Assembly: GCF_013340935.1 (NCBI RefSeq)
Contig: NZ_WHOS01000014.1
Coordinates: 1 to 64,000 of the forward strand
Length of the DNA stretch: 64,000 nucleotides
Source of the DNA: Azospirillum melinis
Lineage (GTDB): Bacteria > Pseudomonadota > Alphaproteobacteria > Azospirillales > Azospirillaceae
Direction of reading: 5' to 3'
In this document: piece after piece, positions 42,423 to 50,877 of the stretch
Numbering within the stretch: the first letter of the stretch is position 1
How the letters are laid out: each line of letters begins with the position of its first letter
The notes under the pieces: model-generated
What the model saw: the letters and a program-made list of their open reading frames with translations, nothing else
What the model was told of the DNA's origin: nothing
Database searches by the model: none
Position numbers and translations under genes: made by a program

Positions 42423-42892
42423 TCGGTTTCGTCCTTTGCCCATGTCGTCTTTGCGGGGATGGTGAATTCCGGGCGCAGCCGCTCCGGCCGGATCGCTTCG
42501 CCTGTCGTCCTGTCGATCAGCACCGGCTCGACCGGCCGTCCGGTGTCCCTGTCGACGATCCGGAACGCCCCGCCGGACGCCAGCCAGCGGCTGCCCCAGT
42601 CGGCCATGGCGATCAGCACCGGCAGGAAATCCCGCCCCTTGCCGGTCAGGTGATAGCCGTGGCGCAGCGGGCGGTCCTGGTAGGGCCGCTTCTCCAGCAG
42701 CCCGGCCTCGACCAGAGCCTGGAGGCGGCGGGTCAGCATGTTGCTGGCGAGCCCGATGCTGCGCTGGAACTCGTCGAAGCGGGTCAGGCCGAGCATCGCG
42801 TCGCGCAGGATCAGCAGGGACCACCATTCCCCGACCTCGTCAAGGCCGCGGGCGATGGGGCAGGGAACGTCGATCAGGCGGGTGCGTCGCAT
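42419..42892 (-). CDS. HxlR-family transcriptional regulator
   Basis: 157 aa winged-helix regulator. VPCPIARGLDEVGEWWSLLILRD gives the conserved cysteine and helix, and SNMLTRRLQALVEAGLLEKRPYQ is the recognition region, followed by a wing and a C-terminal tail longer than usual (DTGRPVEPVLIDRTTG). Many HxlR proteins sense electrophiles or oxidants through that cysteine. It lies upstream of the FabF-like gene with an ATGA overlap, so it is probably co-transcribed and may control it. Confidence 0.9.
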   Translation of the reverse strand: MRRTRLIDVPCPIARGLDEVGEWWSLLILRDAMLGLTRFDEFQRSIGLASNMLTRRLQALVEAGLLEKRPYQDRPLRHGYHLTGKGRDFLPVLIAMADWGSRWLASGGAFRIVDRDTGRPVEPVLIDRTTGEAIRPERLRPEFTIPAKTTWAKDETE

Positions 42893-43057
42893 GGCGGCGA
42901 CTGTCGCACGGTCACTTTTATCATGCAAGTAATGGGGACGACGACGCAGCCGCGGAGCATCGGGAGTGCTCGCCCGGGCCGCACTTGTGATGCGGGCGGC
43001 GGCGGCTATACTTGCGCCGCAACATCGCCCCGACCGCAAGATTCCCCAGGAGAGCCC

Positions 43058-44077
43058 ATGGCCACGTCTGCCCCCGATGCCGCCCCCAATGCCGCATACG
43101 ACGTCACCGGCATCGGCAACGCCATCGTGGACGTGATCGCCCACGCCGACGACGGCTTCCTCGCCGCCAACACCATCGAGAAGGGGGCGATGACGCTGAT
43201 CGACGCCGCCCGCGCCGAGGAGCTGTATGGCCGCATGGGGCCGGGCGTCGAGGTCTCCGGCGGCTCGGCCGGCAACACCATGGCGGGCATGGCCATGCTG
43301 GGCGGGCGCGGCGCCTATATCGGCAAGGTCGCCAGGGACCAGCTGGGCGACGTGTTCCGCCACGACATCCGCGCGGCCGGCGTCGCCTTCGACAGCGCGC
43401 CGCTGCTGGGCGGGGCGCCGACCGCCCGCTGCCTGATCCTCGTCACGCCGGACGCCCAGCGCTCGATGAACACCTATCTCGGCGCCTGCGTCGAGCTGGG
43501 TCCGGAGGACATCGACGAGGCGCTGATCGCCGGCTCGCAGGTCACCTATCTGGAAGGCTATCTGTGGGATCCGCCCCGCGCCAAGGAAGCCTTCCGCAAG
43601 GCGGCGGAGATCGCGCACGCCGCCGGCCGCAAGGTGTCGCTGTCGCTGTCCGACAGCTTCTGCGTCCACCGCCACCATGCCGAGTTCGTCGATCTGGTGG
43701 AACGCCATGTCGACATCCTGTTCGCCAACGAGCATGAGATCGGCGCCCTCTACGGCACCGACAGCTTCGAGGACGCGCTGGCGGCGGTGAAGCGGCTGGG
43801 CAAGACGGCGGCGCTGACCCGCAGCGAGAAGGGCGCGGTCATCGTGTCGGCCGGCGAGGTGGTCGAGGTGGCGGCCGAGCCGGTGGAGCGGGTGGTCGAC
43901 ACCACCGGCGCCGGCGACCTCTATGCCGCCGGCTTCCTGTTCGGCCACACCCGCGGCCTGTCCCCGGCGGTCTGCGGCCGTCTGGGCGCCGTCGCCGCGG
44001 CGGAGATCATCAGCCATGTCGGCGCCCGGCCGGAGGTGAACCTGCGCGAGCTGGTCGCCGCCAAGGGCATTCTTTAA
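43058..44077 (+). CDS. adenosine kinase (PfkB family)
   Basis: 339 aa. PfkB fold with N-terminal VTGIGNAIVDVIAHAD, the substrate motif GGSAGNTMAGMAMLGG and the C-terminal anion-hole motif VVDTTGAGDLYAAGFLFG. The overall pattern matches alphaproteobacterial adenosine kinases, which make AMP from adenosine, for instance from the SAM cycle. A CAGGAGAG ribosome site precedes the ATG. It is divergent from the HxlR gene. Confidence 0.93.
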   Translation: MATSAPDAAPNAAYDVTGIGNAIVDVIAHADDGFLAANTIEKGAMTLIDAARAEELYGRMGPGVEVSGGSAGNTMAGMAMLGGRGAYIGKVARDQLGDVFRHDIRAAGVAFDSAPLLGGAPTARCLILVTPDAQRSMNTYLGACVELGPEDIDEALIAGSQVTYLEGYLWDPPRAKEAFRKAAEIAHAAGRKVSLSLSDSFCVHRHHAEFVDLVERHVDILFANEHEIGALYGTDSFEDALAAVKRLGKTAALTRSEKGAVIVSAGEVVEVAAEPVERVVDTTGAGDLYAAGFLFGHTRGLSPAVCGRLGAVAAAEIISHVGARPEVNLRELVAAKGIL

Positions 44078-44180
44078 TCTGCGATTTGCGCCTCAGATCG
44101 CGACCACGTTGCCGGCCGCAGTGCATTTTGCAACTGCGGCCGGTTCTCATTCCGCTCCGGTCTTGTTCAGTTCAGCTGGC

Positions 44181-44654
44181 TCAGTTCAATTGGTCGTCCA
44201 CCACCGGCCGCTCCGGCACGGTGACCCTGGCGCACAGCAGCGCCAGCGCCGTCCCGCTGTCGGGGGCGGCCACCGCCCAGCGCTCCGGCCGGTCGGGCCG
44301 CGGGACGGTCAGCAGCCACAGCCGGTCCTTCTCCCCGAAACGCTCGTTCATCAGCGTGTATTCCCGCGGCCCCTGGCGGCGCAGGTCGTTCAACTGGCTC
44401 TGCAATTCCACCGCCTGGGCGTTGCGCACGGCTATCGCGTCCTCCAGCTGGCGCAGTTCGGTTTCCTGCCGGTGCAGGTCGCGCCGCAGGGAGTCGGTGG
44501 TCTGGGCCAGTTCCGTCCGTCCATGATGCAGCTGCGACCGGCGGCGCTGCACGGACGCGATCCGGTAGCCGATCCGCAGGATCGACACGGTGCCCCAGCT
44601 GAGGCAGGCCATCATGATGACCATTTCCAGCACCAGCAGCAGCGGCGTCTGCAT
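44181..44654 (-). CDS. uncharacterised membrane-anchored coiled-coil protein
   Basis: 157 aa from ATG at 44654, with AGGAGG six bases upstream. One N-terminal membrane helix (PLLLVLEMVIMMACLSWGTV) is followed by about 60 residues of coiled coil (RRSQLHHGRTELAQTTDSLR...LEDAIAVRNAQAVELQSQLN) and a short C-terminal beta-rich domain (RLWLLTVPRPDRPERWAVA). I do not recognise a family. It is divergent from a second protein of the same plan, 123 bp away. Confidence 0.75.
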   Translation of the reverse strand: MQTPLLLVLEMVIMMACLSWGTVSILRIGYRIASVQRRRSQLHHGRTELAQTTDSLRRDLHRQETELRQLEDAIAVRNAQAVELQSQLNDLRRQGPREYTLMNERFGEKDRLWLLTVPRPDRPERWAVAAPDSGTALALLCARVTVPERPVVDDQLN

Positions 44655-44777
44655 GCCCATCCTCCTCCGCTCCTCCGGCACGCTCCTTGCTGCGTGCCCG
44701 GCTGCCGGGAGACCAGCAACCGGCGTGCCAGGGCAGGCGCCGGCATTCGTGGCGGAATTCGATGGGAGCGGGGTGCG

Positions 44778-45308
44778 ATGGAGGTGGTGCGGACGATCCT
44801 CAACTCGGCGGTGCCGCTGGTGGCGGCGCTGGCCGTGCTGTGCCATCTGTGCTGGGTCGGGATCCGGCGCAGCTGGGAACGGGTGGCCGGGCTCGACCGG
44901 CTGCGGCAGTCGGTGCTGCCGCTGAAGGAACGCCAGCGCGCCGAGACGGAGGCGCTGGCCGACATGGCCTGCCGGCTGGAGGAGGCGAGGGGCCGTCTGA
45001 CCGCCGCCGAACTGCGGGTCAGCCACCTCCAGCGCCAGATCGACGCCCTGGACAAGGAACCGCCGGTCTTCCTGCACATCCTCGGCACCCCCGGCGGCAA
45101 CCGGCGCGGCTTCAAGGCGGAGGCGAAGTTCGACACCGTTGTCGCCGCCGCCGCCCGCGCCGCCGGCAAGCCGGTGAACCCGGCCTGGCGCTACGGCAAC
45201 CGGGTCGTGGTGCATGCGCTGGACATGGGGTCCGCCCGGCGCGAGGCGGACCATGTCTTCCCGCAGAAGGGCGGCTATCAGGTCTTCTTCCACGCGGCGG
45301 TGCCTTGA
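44778..45308 (+). CDS. uncharacterised membrane-anchored coiled-coil protein (divergent partner)
   Basis: 176 aa. Like its neighbour it has one N-terminal membrane helix (SAVPLVAALAVLCHLCWVGI), a coiled coil (LPLKERQRAETEALADMACR...AAELRVSHLQRQIDALD) and a compact C-terminal domain (PPVFLHILGTPGGNRRGFKA; GNRVVVHALDMG). The two proteins differ in sequence but share architecture and a promoter region, which suggests a common complex. Function unknown. Confidence 0.75.
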   Translation: MEVVRTILNSAVPLVAALAVLCHLCWVGIRRSWERVAGLDRLRQSVLPLKERQRAETEALADMACRLEEARGRLTAAELRVSHLQRQIDALDKEPPVFLHILGTPGGNRRGFKAEAKFDTVVAAAARAAGKPVNPAWRYGNRVVVHALDMGSARREADHVFPQKGGYQVFFHAAVP

Positions 45309-45397
45309 CTGGTTTCGGTTTTTCGCAAAAGACCACCGTCTGGAGAAATAATTCCTATAACCTCTCCGCAATGCCCACTCATTCGCGGAGCCATGCC

Positions 45398-46072
45398 ATG
45401 CCCCTCGACAGCCGTACCCTTGCAAACGACCATTTCCCGCTCTGGGCGGAGGAGCCGCCGGTGCCGTCGGCAGGCTCGCTGGTCCCCGGTTCGCAGTTCC
45501 ACGAGGAGCAGTGGATCATGGCCGCCGGCATGCTGGCGCGCGGCAGCAGCTTCCTCTATGTCGCCCGCTCCATGGGATGCAGCCGCACCACGCTGTGGCG
45601 GGCCTATTACGGCTCCAAGGATTTCCGTCACAGGGTGTGGTGGGAACGTCAGGCCCTGAACCGCGAGGCCGACCTGCGCCTGTCGTCGTTGCGCAGTCTG
45701 GTCGTCGAGCAGATCGAACGGCTGGTCTCCTCCGGCGATCCCTCGACCGTGCGCTGGCTGGCCGACCGGCTCGGCATCCTCGACGGGCTCGCCGCCCAGC
45801 CGGCGCAACAGCCGGTTCAGCAGCCGCAAACCCCGCAGCCGTCGGAAGATCCATTCGCCGGGATCGTCCCCGACCTCGACGACGACAGCATTCCCGGCGC
45901 GATCCGCGAACGCACCCCGCCCGATCCGCGCGCCGTCGCCGCCATCCTCGCCCGCCCGGAAGGGCCGGGGCCGAAGGGCGTCTATCCCTACACCCTCAAC
46001 CCCGACGATCCCTATCCCACCCTCGGCTCGGCGCTGGAACGCCGGGGCAAGGCCGCCTTCGACCGTTTGTAA
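45398..46072 (+). CDS. uncharacterised HTH protein
   Basis: 224 aa from ATG at 45398 with GCGGAG upstream. A helix-turn-helix is seen near residues 40-75 (MAAGMLARGSSFLYVARSMGCSRTTLWR is the region; core VARSMGCSRTTLWRAYYGS), followed by a helical segment and a Pro/Gln-rich tail (QPAQQPVQQPQTPQPS). It resembles phage terminase small subunits or homeodomain-like regulators in layout, but I cannot assign a family. No other phage genes are near. Confidence 0.65.
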   Translation: MPLDSRTLANDHFPLWAEEPPVPSAGSLVPGSQFHEEQWIMAAGMLARGSSFLYVARSMGCSRTTLWRAYYGSKDFRHRVWWERQALNREADLRLSSLRSLVVEQIERLVSSGDPSTVRWLADRLGILDGLAAQPAQQPVQQPQTPQPSEDPFAGIVPDLDDDSIPGAIRERTPPDPRAVAAILARPEGPGPKGVYPYTLNPDDPYPTLGSALERRGKAAFDRL

Positions 46073-46194
46073 GGCGGACAAGATGGAACATCGGCCGGAA
46101 ACCGTTCCACGCCGTTCCACCCCTCCCCCGCAAAGGAATAGCGGAATCACACAACTCAGAGAAACATTAAACCTCTGGAATAAAAGGAATTTTG

Positions 46195-46270
46195 CGTCAT
46201 CCCCGCGAAGGCGGGGATCCAGGAAACTCAGCGATGAGGCGGCTGGATTCCCGCCTTCGCGGGAATGACG
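46195..46270. repeat. REP-like palindromic repeat pair
   Basis: Arms 46195-46222 and 46243-46270 are near-perfect inverted copies of the cgtcat-(t/c)cccgcgaaggcggg type common across proteobacterial intergenic regions. Loop of 20 nt. It lies in the gap between the HTH gene and the TauE-type gene. Confidence 0.9.
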
Positions 46271-46468
46271 GCCGAGTAAAGGTTCCGAGTCCAGTGGCTT
46301 AAAGGTCCATGAGATCTGTGCATCCGGTAGCCGCAAGGGGAGAAGGGCTTTGTCAGGGAACGAAATCCAAATGCGACCCCCCAAAAGGCCGGTGCTGCGG
46401 TCTTCCGCCACGGCACCGGCTCGGGTAAGCTGCCGATCCCGCCGCCCATCCTGACAGATTGCCCCTCC

Positions 46469-47386
46469 ATGCAAGTCTACCTGCCGATTGCCGAGATGTC
46501 GGTCAACGCGCTGCTGGTGCTCGGCATGGGCTGGCTGGTCGGCTTCCTGTCGGGCATGTTCGGCGTCGGCGGCGGCTTCCTGATGACGCCGCTGCTGATC
46601 TTCATCGGCGTTCCCCCGGCAATCGCCGTCGGCACCCAGGCCAACCAGCTGGTCGCCGCCAGCGTGTCGGGCGTGCTCGCCCACTGGCGGCGCGGCAATG
46701 TCGACGTGAAGCTGGGCGTGGTGATGCTGGGCGGCGGCGTGGTCGGCACCGCGGTGGGGGTGTGGATCTTCGGCATCCTCCAGCGGCTGGGCCAGATCGA
46801 CATCGCCATCACCCTGTCCTACGTCTTCTTCCTCGGCACCATCGGCGGCATGATGCTGGTGGAAAGCAGCCGCGCCATCCTGCGCCGCCGCGCGCCGACG
46901 GCCAAGCGCGGCAAGCTGCACCGCCATATCTGGCTGCACGGCCTGCCCTTCAAGATGCGGTTCCAGCGCTCCAAGCTCTACATCTCCGCCCTGCTGCCGG
47001 CGGGGATCGGCGCGGTCGGCGGCATGCTGGTGGCGATCATGGGCATCGGCGGCGGCTTCCTGCTGGTGCCGGCGATGATCTATCTTCTGAACATGCCGGC
47101 CGGTCTGGTCGCCGGCACCTCGCTGTTCCAGATCATCTTCACCACCGCGGCGGCGACCCTGCTGCAGGCCGCCACCAACCAGACGGTGGACGCCATGCTG
47201 GCGCTCCTGCTGCTGATCGGCGGCGTGATCGGCGCGCAGTTCGGCACCAGGGCCGGCACCCGGCTGCGCGGCGAGACCGCCCGGATGGCGCTGTCGCTGA
47301 TCGTGGTGGCGGTGGCGCTGAAGCTGGCCTGGGACCTGTTCTCCCGTCCCGACGATCTCTACACCCTGACCATGGGGCTGCGCTGA
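46469..47386 (+). CDS. TauE/SafE-family sulfite/organosulfonate exporter
   Basis: 305 aa with about eight membrane helices in two repeats, each opening with the family motif: GFLSGMFGVGGGFLMTPLL and MLVAIMGIGGGFLLVPAMI. The family moves sulfite, sulfoacetate and other anions. It is the first of three genes; its stop overlaps the TIGR02186 start (TGATG). The combination with a TIGR02186 protein is conserved in alphaproteobacteria. Confidence 0.92.
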   Translation: MQVYLPIAEMSVNALLVLGMGWLVGFLSGMFGVGGGFLMTPLLIFIGVPPAIAVGTQANQLVAASVSGVLAHWRRGNVDVKLGVVMLGGGVVGTAVGVWIFGILQRLGQIDIAITLSYVFFLGTIGGMMLVESSRAILRRRAPTAKRGKLHRHIWLHGLPFKMRFQRSKLYISALLPAGIGAVGGMLVAIMGIGGGFLLVPAMIYLLNMPAGLVAGTSLFQIIFTTAAATLLQAATNQTVDAMLALLLLIGGVIGAQFGTRAGTRLRGETARMALSLIVVAVALKLAWDLFSRPDDLYTLTMGLR

Positions 47387-48153
47387 TGGCGGCGGTTACC
47401 AAGCGCAGGCTGATCCAGGCCGCCGCGGCGCTGGCGGGGCTGCTGCTGGGCGGCACGGTGGCGGCGACGGTGTGGGCGCAGCAGCTGGTCGCCGACCTGT
47501 CGAGCCACCTGATCGCCATCACCACCGGCTTCACCGGCACGGAGGTCGTGCTGTTCGGCACCACCGACGGGGCGGGCGACGTCGCCATCGTCGTCACCGG
47601 CCCGCGCTCCCCCGCCACCGTCCGCCGCAAGGAGCGGGTGGCCGGCATGTGGATGAACACCGACAGCCTGCGCTTCGATCAGGTGCCCAGCTTCTACACG
47701 GTGGCGGTCAGCCGGCCGCTCGACCAGCTGGTCGGCCGTCCGGTGCTGGAGCGCCACCAGCTTGGCCTGCCGCAGCTGCAACTGCCGGCCGACTCCACCC
47801 TGCCGCCGGAGGAGCTTGCCGCCTACCGCAGCGCGCTGATCCGTAACAAGCAGCGCCAGGGGCTCTACGCCATTTCCATGGGGCAGGTCGCCTTCCTGGG
47901 CGAGCGGCTGTTCCGCACCAACATCTATTTCCCGGCCAACGTCCCGACCGGGCTGTACAATGTCGAAGCCCTGCTGATTCGCGACGGCGAGGTGGTCAGC
48001 GCCCAGACCACGCCGCTGGTGGTGTCCAAGATCGGGTTCAGCGCCGAAGTGTCGGACTTCGCGCGCAACCGCCCGGTCATCTACGGGGTGGCCGCCGTCC
48101 TCGGCGCCATCGCGGCCGGCTGGGCGGCCGGCGCCGCATTCCGCCGGGTCTAA
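47386..48153 (+). CDS. TIGR02186-family membrane protein
   Basis: 255 aa. A signal/anchor at the N-terminus (AAAALAGLLLGGTVAATVWAQ), a periplasmic region (SHLIAITTGFTGTEVVLFG; VTGPRSPATVRRKERVAGMW) and one C-terminal membrane helix (VIYGVAAVLGAIAAGWAAGA). The pattern is that of TIGR02186 (alphaproteobacterial TM protein family), always found next to TauE/SafE exporters. Function unknown; probably a partner subunit of the exporter. Confidence 0.9.
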   Translation: MAAVTKRRLIQAAAALAGLLLGGTVAATVWAQQLVADLSSHLIAITTGFTGTEVVLFGTTDGAGDVAIVVTGPRSPATVRRKERVAGMWMNTDSLRFDQVPSFYTVAVSRPLDQLVGRPVLERHQLGLPQLQLPADSTLPPEELAAYRSALIRNKQRQGLYAISMGQVAFLGERLFRTNIYFPANVPTGLYNVEALLIRDGEVVSAQTTPLVVSKIGFSAEVSDFARNRPVIYGVAAVLGAIAAGWAAGAAFRRV

Positions 48154-48171
48154 GCCGAGAGGGTGACAGAG

Positions 48172-48681
48172 ATGACCGACACGACGCAGTCCGCCACGCC
48201 GGAACAGCAAGCCCCCAAGCCGGTGCGCATCTTCCTGGTGGTGGTCGACGACAGCCCGGAGCTGAAGGTGGCGCTCCGCTATGCCTGCCTGCGCGCCCGC
48301 AAGTCGGGCGGCAAGGTGGCGCTGCTGACCGTCCTGGAAAAGGGCGAGATGCAGCACTGGCTGGCGGTGGAGAACCTGATCCGCGAGGAACAGCGTGCCG
48401 AGGCGGAGCAGATGCTCCAGAAGCTGGCGCGCGAGGTCAACCAGCTGACCGGCACCCTGCCGGCGCTCTATGTCCGCGAAGGCAACCGCACCGAGGAGGT
48501 GCTTTCCCTGATCGGCGAGGAGCCGAGCATCTCCATCCTGGTGCTGGCCGCCGGCACCGACCCGGAGGGGCCCGGCCCGCTGATCTCCTACTACACAGGC
48601 CGCGGGCTGGGGCGGCTGCACATCCCGCTGACCATCGTCCCCGGCGGGCTCAGCAACGAGGAACTGGACGCGATCACGTAA
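48172..48681 (+). CDS. universal stress protein family
   Basis: 169 aa, one UspA domain: RIFLVVVDDSPELKVALRYACLRA at the start and LVLAAGTDPEGPGPLISYYTGRG towards the end, which occupies the place of the usual G-X2-G-X9-G-S nucleotide loop in altered form. GAGAGGG eight bases upstream supports ATG 48172 over the GTG at 48163. It follows the TIGR02186 gene by 18 bp, so it is probably in the same operon. Confidence 0.85.
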   Translation: MTDTTQSATPEQQAPKPVRIFLVVVDDSPELKVALRYACLRARKSGGKVALLTVLEKGEMQHWLAVENLIREEQRAEAEQMLQKLAREVNQLTGTLPALYVREGNRTEEVLSLIGEEPSISILVLAAGTDPEGPGPLISYYTGRGLGRLHIPLTIVPGGLSNEELDAIT

Positions 48682-48850
48682 GTAAGGATAGGCAGGGCGG
48701 GAACCGGCCGCGCATGCCGGATGCCGAATACCCACACAACCGGGGTCCTTGATCCGCCCGGCGTTTCGGCCCAGATTTCCCCCAATCGTACCGCGTCCCG
48801 ATCCCGGGCGCGCCGGCGGTTCCATTCCGCCGCCGATGGAGGACCAGACC

Positions 48851-49408
48851 ATGTTCATTCAGACCGAGCAGACGCCCAACCCGGCGACTCTCAAGTTCCT
48901 GCCGGGGCGTGACGTGCTCGGACGCGGCACCGCCGACTTCACCGGCCGCGAGGATGCCGCCCGTTCGCCGCTCGCCCAGCGCCTGTTCGAGATCGAGGGC
49001 GTCGTCGGCGTGTTCCTGGGTGCCGACTTCATCACCATCACCAAGACCGACGCCCGCGACTGGTTCCTGCTGAAGCCGTCGATCCTCGGCGTGATCATGG
49101 AGCATTTCACCGCCGACCGCCCGGTCCTGCTGGAGGACGGCGGCGACGGCCATGCCGCGGCGGCGAACGCCGACGACGAGGAGATCGTCGAGCAGATCAA
49201 GGAGCTGCTGGACACCCGCGTCCGCCCGTCGGTCGCCCAGGACGGCGGCGACATCACCTTCCAGGGCTTCGAGCGCGGCGTCGTCTATCTGGCGATGAAG
49301 GGGGCCTGCTCCGGCTGCCCCAGCTCCACCGCCACGCTGAAGCACGGCATCGAGAACATGCTGCGCCACTACATCCCGGAAGTGGTCGAAGTCCGCTCGG
49401 TCCAGTAA
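48851..49408 (+). CDS. NifU-family (Nfu) iron-sulfur scaffold protein
   Basis: 185 aa. The Nfu N-terminal domain (MFIQTEQTPNPATLKFLPG; FEIEGVVGVFLGADFITI) is followed by the NifU C-terminal-like domain with the cluster-binding pair in KGACSGCPSSTATLKHGIE. It carries Fe-S clusters to target proteins and is the housekeeping Nfu type, not the nitrogenase NifU. It stands alone here. Confidence 0.95.
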   Translation: MFIQTEQTPNPATLKFLPGRDVLGRGTADFTGREDAARSPLAQRLFEIEGVVGVFLGADFITITKTDARDWFLLKPSILGVIMEHFTADRPVLLEDGGDGHAAAANADDEEIVEQIKELLDTRVRPSVAQDGGDITFQGFERGVVYLAMKGACSGCPSSTATLKHGIENMLRHYIPEVVEVRSVQ

Positions 49409-49467
49409 GGATTTGGTCATGCCGGTCCGCCCTTGAAGCGGCGGGCCGGCATTCCCATGCTGGCTGC

Positions 49468-50337
49468 ATGATCATCTCCGCCAGCTACAAGACCGACATT
49501 CCCGCCTTCTACGGGCGCTGGTTCCTGAACCGCCTCGACGCCGGTTACTGCCGGATGGTCAACCCCTATGGCGGCCAGACCTACCGCATCGACCTCACCC
49601 GGCCGGCGGTCGACGGCTTCATCTTCTGGACCAAGAATCTGGGACCGTTCCTGCCCGCGCTCGACAGCGTGGCGGAGCGGGGCTTTCCCTTCGTCGTGCA
49701 GTACAGCATCACCGGCCTGCCGACCGCGCTGGAGCGCTCGGTCCCCGCCTGGGAAACGGCGGTCGGCCATATGGCGCGGGTGCGCGGGCGCTGGGGCCCG
49801 CGTGCCGCGGTCTGGCGCTACGACCCCATCGCCCTGACCGACGCCACGCCGCCCGCCTGGCACCGCGAGACCTTCGCCGCCATCGCCCGTTCGCTGCGCG
49901 GGGTGACCGACGAGGTGGTGGCCTCATTCCTCCAGCCCTACCGCAAGACCGCCCGCAACCTCGCCGCCGCCGGCATCGGCTGGCGCGATCCGGAGCCGGA
50001 GGAGAAGCGCGCGCTGCTGGCGGATATGGCGGGGATCGCGGCGGGGGAGGGGATGGCGCTGACTCTCTGCACCCAGCCGGACCTGGACGGTACGCCCGGC
50101 ACGGCGCCGGCCCGCTGCGTCGATGGGCTGCGGCTGTCGGATGTCGCGGGCCACTCGATCGCCGCGCGGGAGAAGGGCAACCGGCCCGGCTGCCTGTGTG
50201 CCGAAAGCCGCGACATCGGCGATTATGACAGCTGCCCGCACGGCTGCGTCTACTGCTACGCCGTCGCCGACCGCGGCAAGGCCCAACAGCGCTTCGCCGC
50301 GCACGATCCGGAAGGGGAGTTCCTGGTTACCCGTTGA
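49468..50337 (+). CDS. DUF1848 family protein
   Basis: 289 aa. The start IISASYKTDIPAFYGRWFLNRL and GFIFWTKNLGPF are typical of DUF1848. The C-terminus has a cysteine cluster (CLCAESRDIGDYDSCPHGCVYCYA) that should bind an iron-sulfur cluster. The family looks like a TIM-barrel related to radical-SAM or photoproduct-lyase-like proteins, but its reaction is unknown. ATG at 49468 fits the family start. Confidence 0.87.
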   Translation: MIISASYKTDIPAFYGRWFLNRLDAGYCRMVNPYGGQTYRIDLTRPAVDGFIFWTKNLGPFLPALDSVAERGFPFVVQYSITGLPTALERSVPAWETAVGHMARVRGRWGPRAAVWRYDPIALTDATPPAWHRETFAAIARSLRGVTDEVVASFLQPYRKTARNLAAAGIGWRDPEPEEKRALLADMAGIAAGEGMALTLCTQPDLDGTPGTAPARCVDGLRLSDVAGHSIAAREKGNRPGCLCAESRDIGDYDSCPHGCVYCYAVADRGKAQQRFAAHDPEGEFLVTR

Positions 50338-50353
50338 CGGGGAAGACCGGTCC

Positions 50354-50719
50354 TTACGGACAAACCTTCCGCACCGTCTCCACCAGCTTTTCCGGGTTGA
50401 ACGGCTTGACCAGCCAGCCGGTGGCGCCGGCTTCGCGGCCGGCGGACTTCTTGGCCGGATCGGCTTCGGTGGTCAGCAGCAGGACCGGGGTGGCACGGTT
50501 GGTGGCCGAGGCGCGGATGGCGCGGGTCAGCGCCAGCCCGTCCAGGCCCGGCATGTTCAGGTCGGTGATGATGCAGTCGAACTTGCGCTGGTTGGCCAGG
50601 GCGAGGCCGGCATTGCCGTCCGAAGCCTCCGCCACCTCATAGCCGGCGCCTTTCAGCGTGAACCCGACCATGTCGCGGATGGTCTTGGAATCGTCGACGG
50701 TCAGGACGCTTTTGGGCAT
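50354..50719 (-). CDS. CheY-like response regulator
   Basis: 121 aa, a receiver domain alone. Acidic pocket VLTVDDSKT (DD), phosphorylated aspartate in IITDLNMPGLDG, switch Thr in LLLTTEAD and the lysine in GWLVKPF. Closest in plan to chemotaxis CheY. No other chemotaxis gene is in the window. ATG at 50719 is chosen over 50740. It converges with DUF1848. Confidence 0.92.
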   Translation of the reverse strand: MPKSVLTVDDSKTIRDMVGFTLKGAGYEVAEASDGNAGLALANQRKFDCIITDLNMPGLDGLALTRAIRASATNRATPVLLLTTEADPAKKSAGREAGATGWLVKPFNPEKLVETVRKVCP

Positions 50720-50820
50720 TGCAGGCGGCTCCGGTTGCACGGCCGAAAGGATTAGGCGAAAGCCCTAGGCAATTTCCCGCCGACCGTCAACCGCTGGCGT
50801 ACCCTATTCCGCACAACACG

Positions 50821-50861
50821 AAGCCCCCGGCCCGTCGGCAGAGCCGCTGAACCGGGGGCTT
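50821..50861 (-). terminator. hairpin downstream of grpE
   Basis: A 10-bp perfect stem (50821-50830 with 50852-50861) begins 17 bp after the grpE stop. The T-run on the minus strand is short, so it is a weaker intrinsic terminator. Confidence 0.6.
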
Positions 50862-50877
50862 TGCAGAGGCTGTACGG

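Noticed and set aside
45398..46072. Prophage terminase small subunit
   Set aside because: The HTH and tail resemble such proteins, but there is no large terminase, portal or other phage gene near it.
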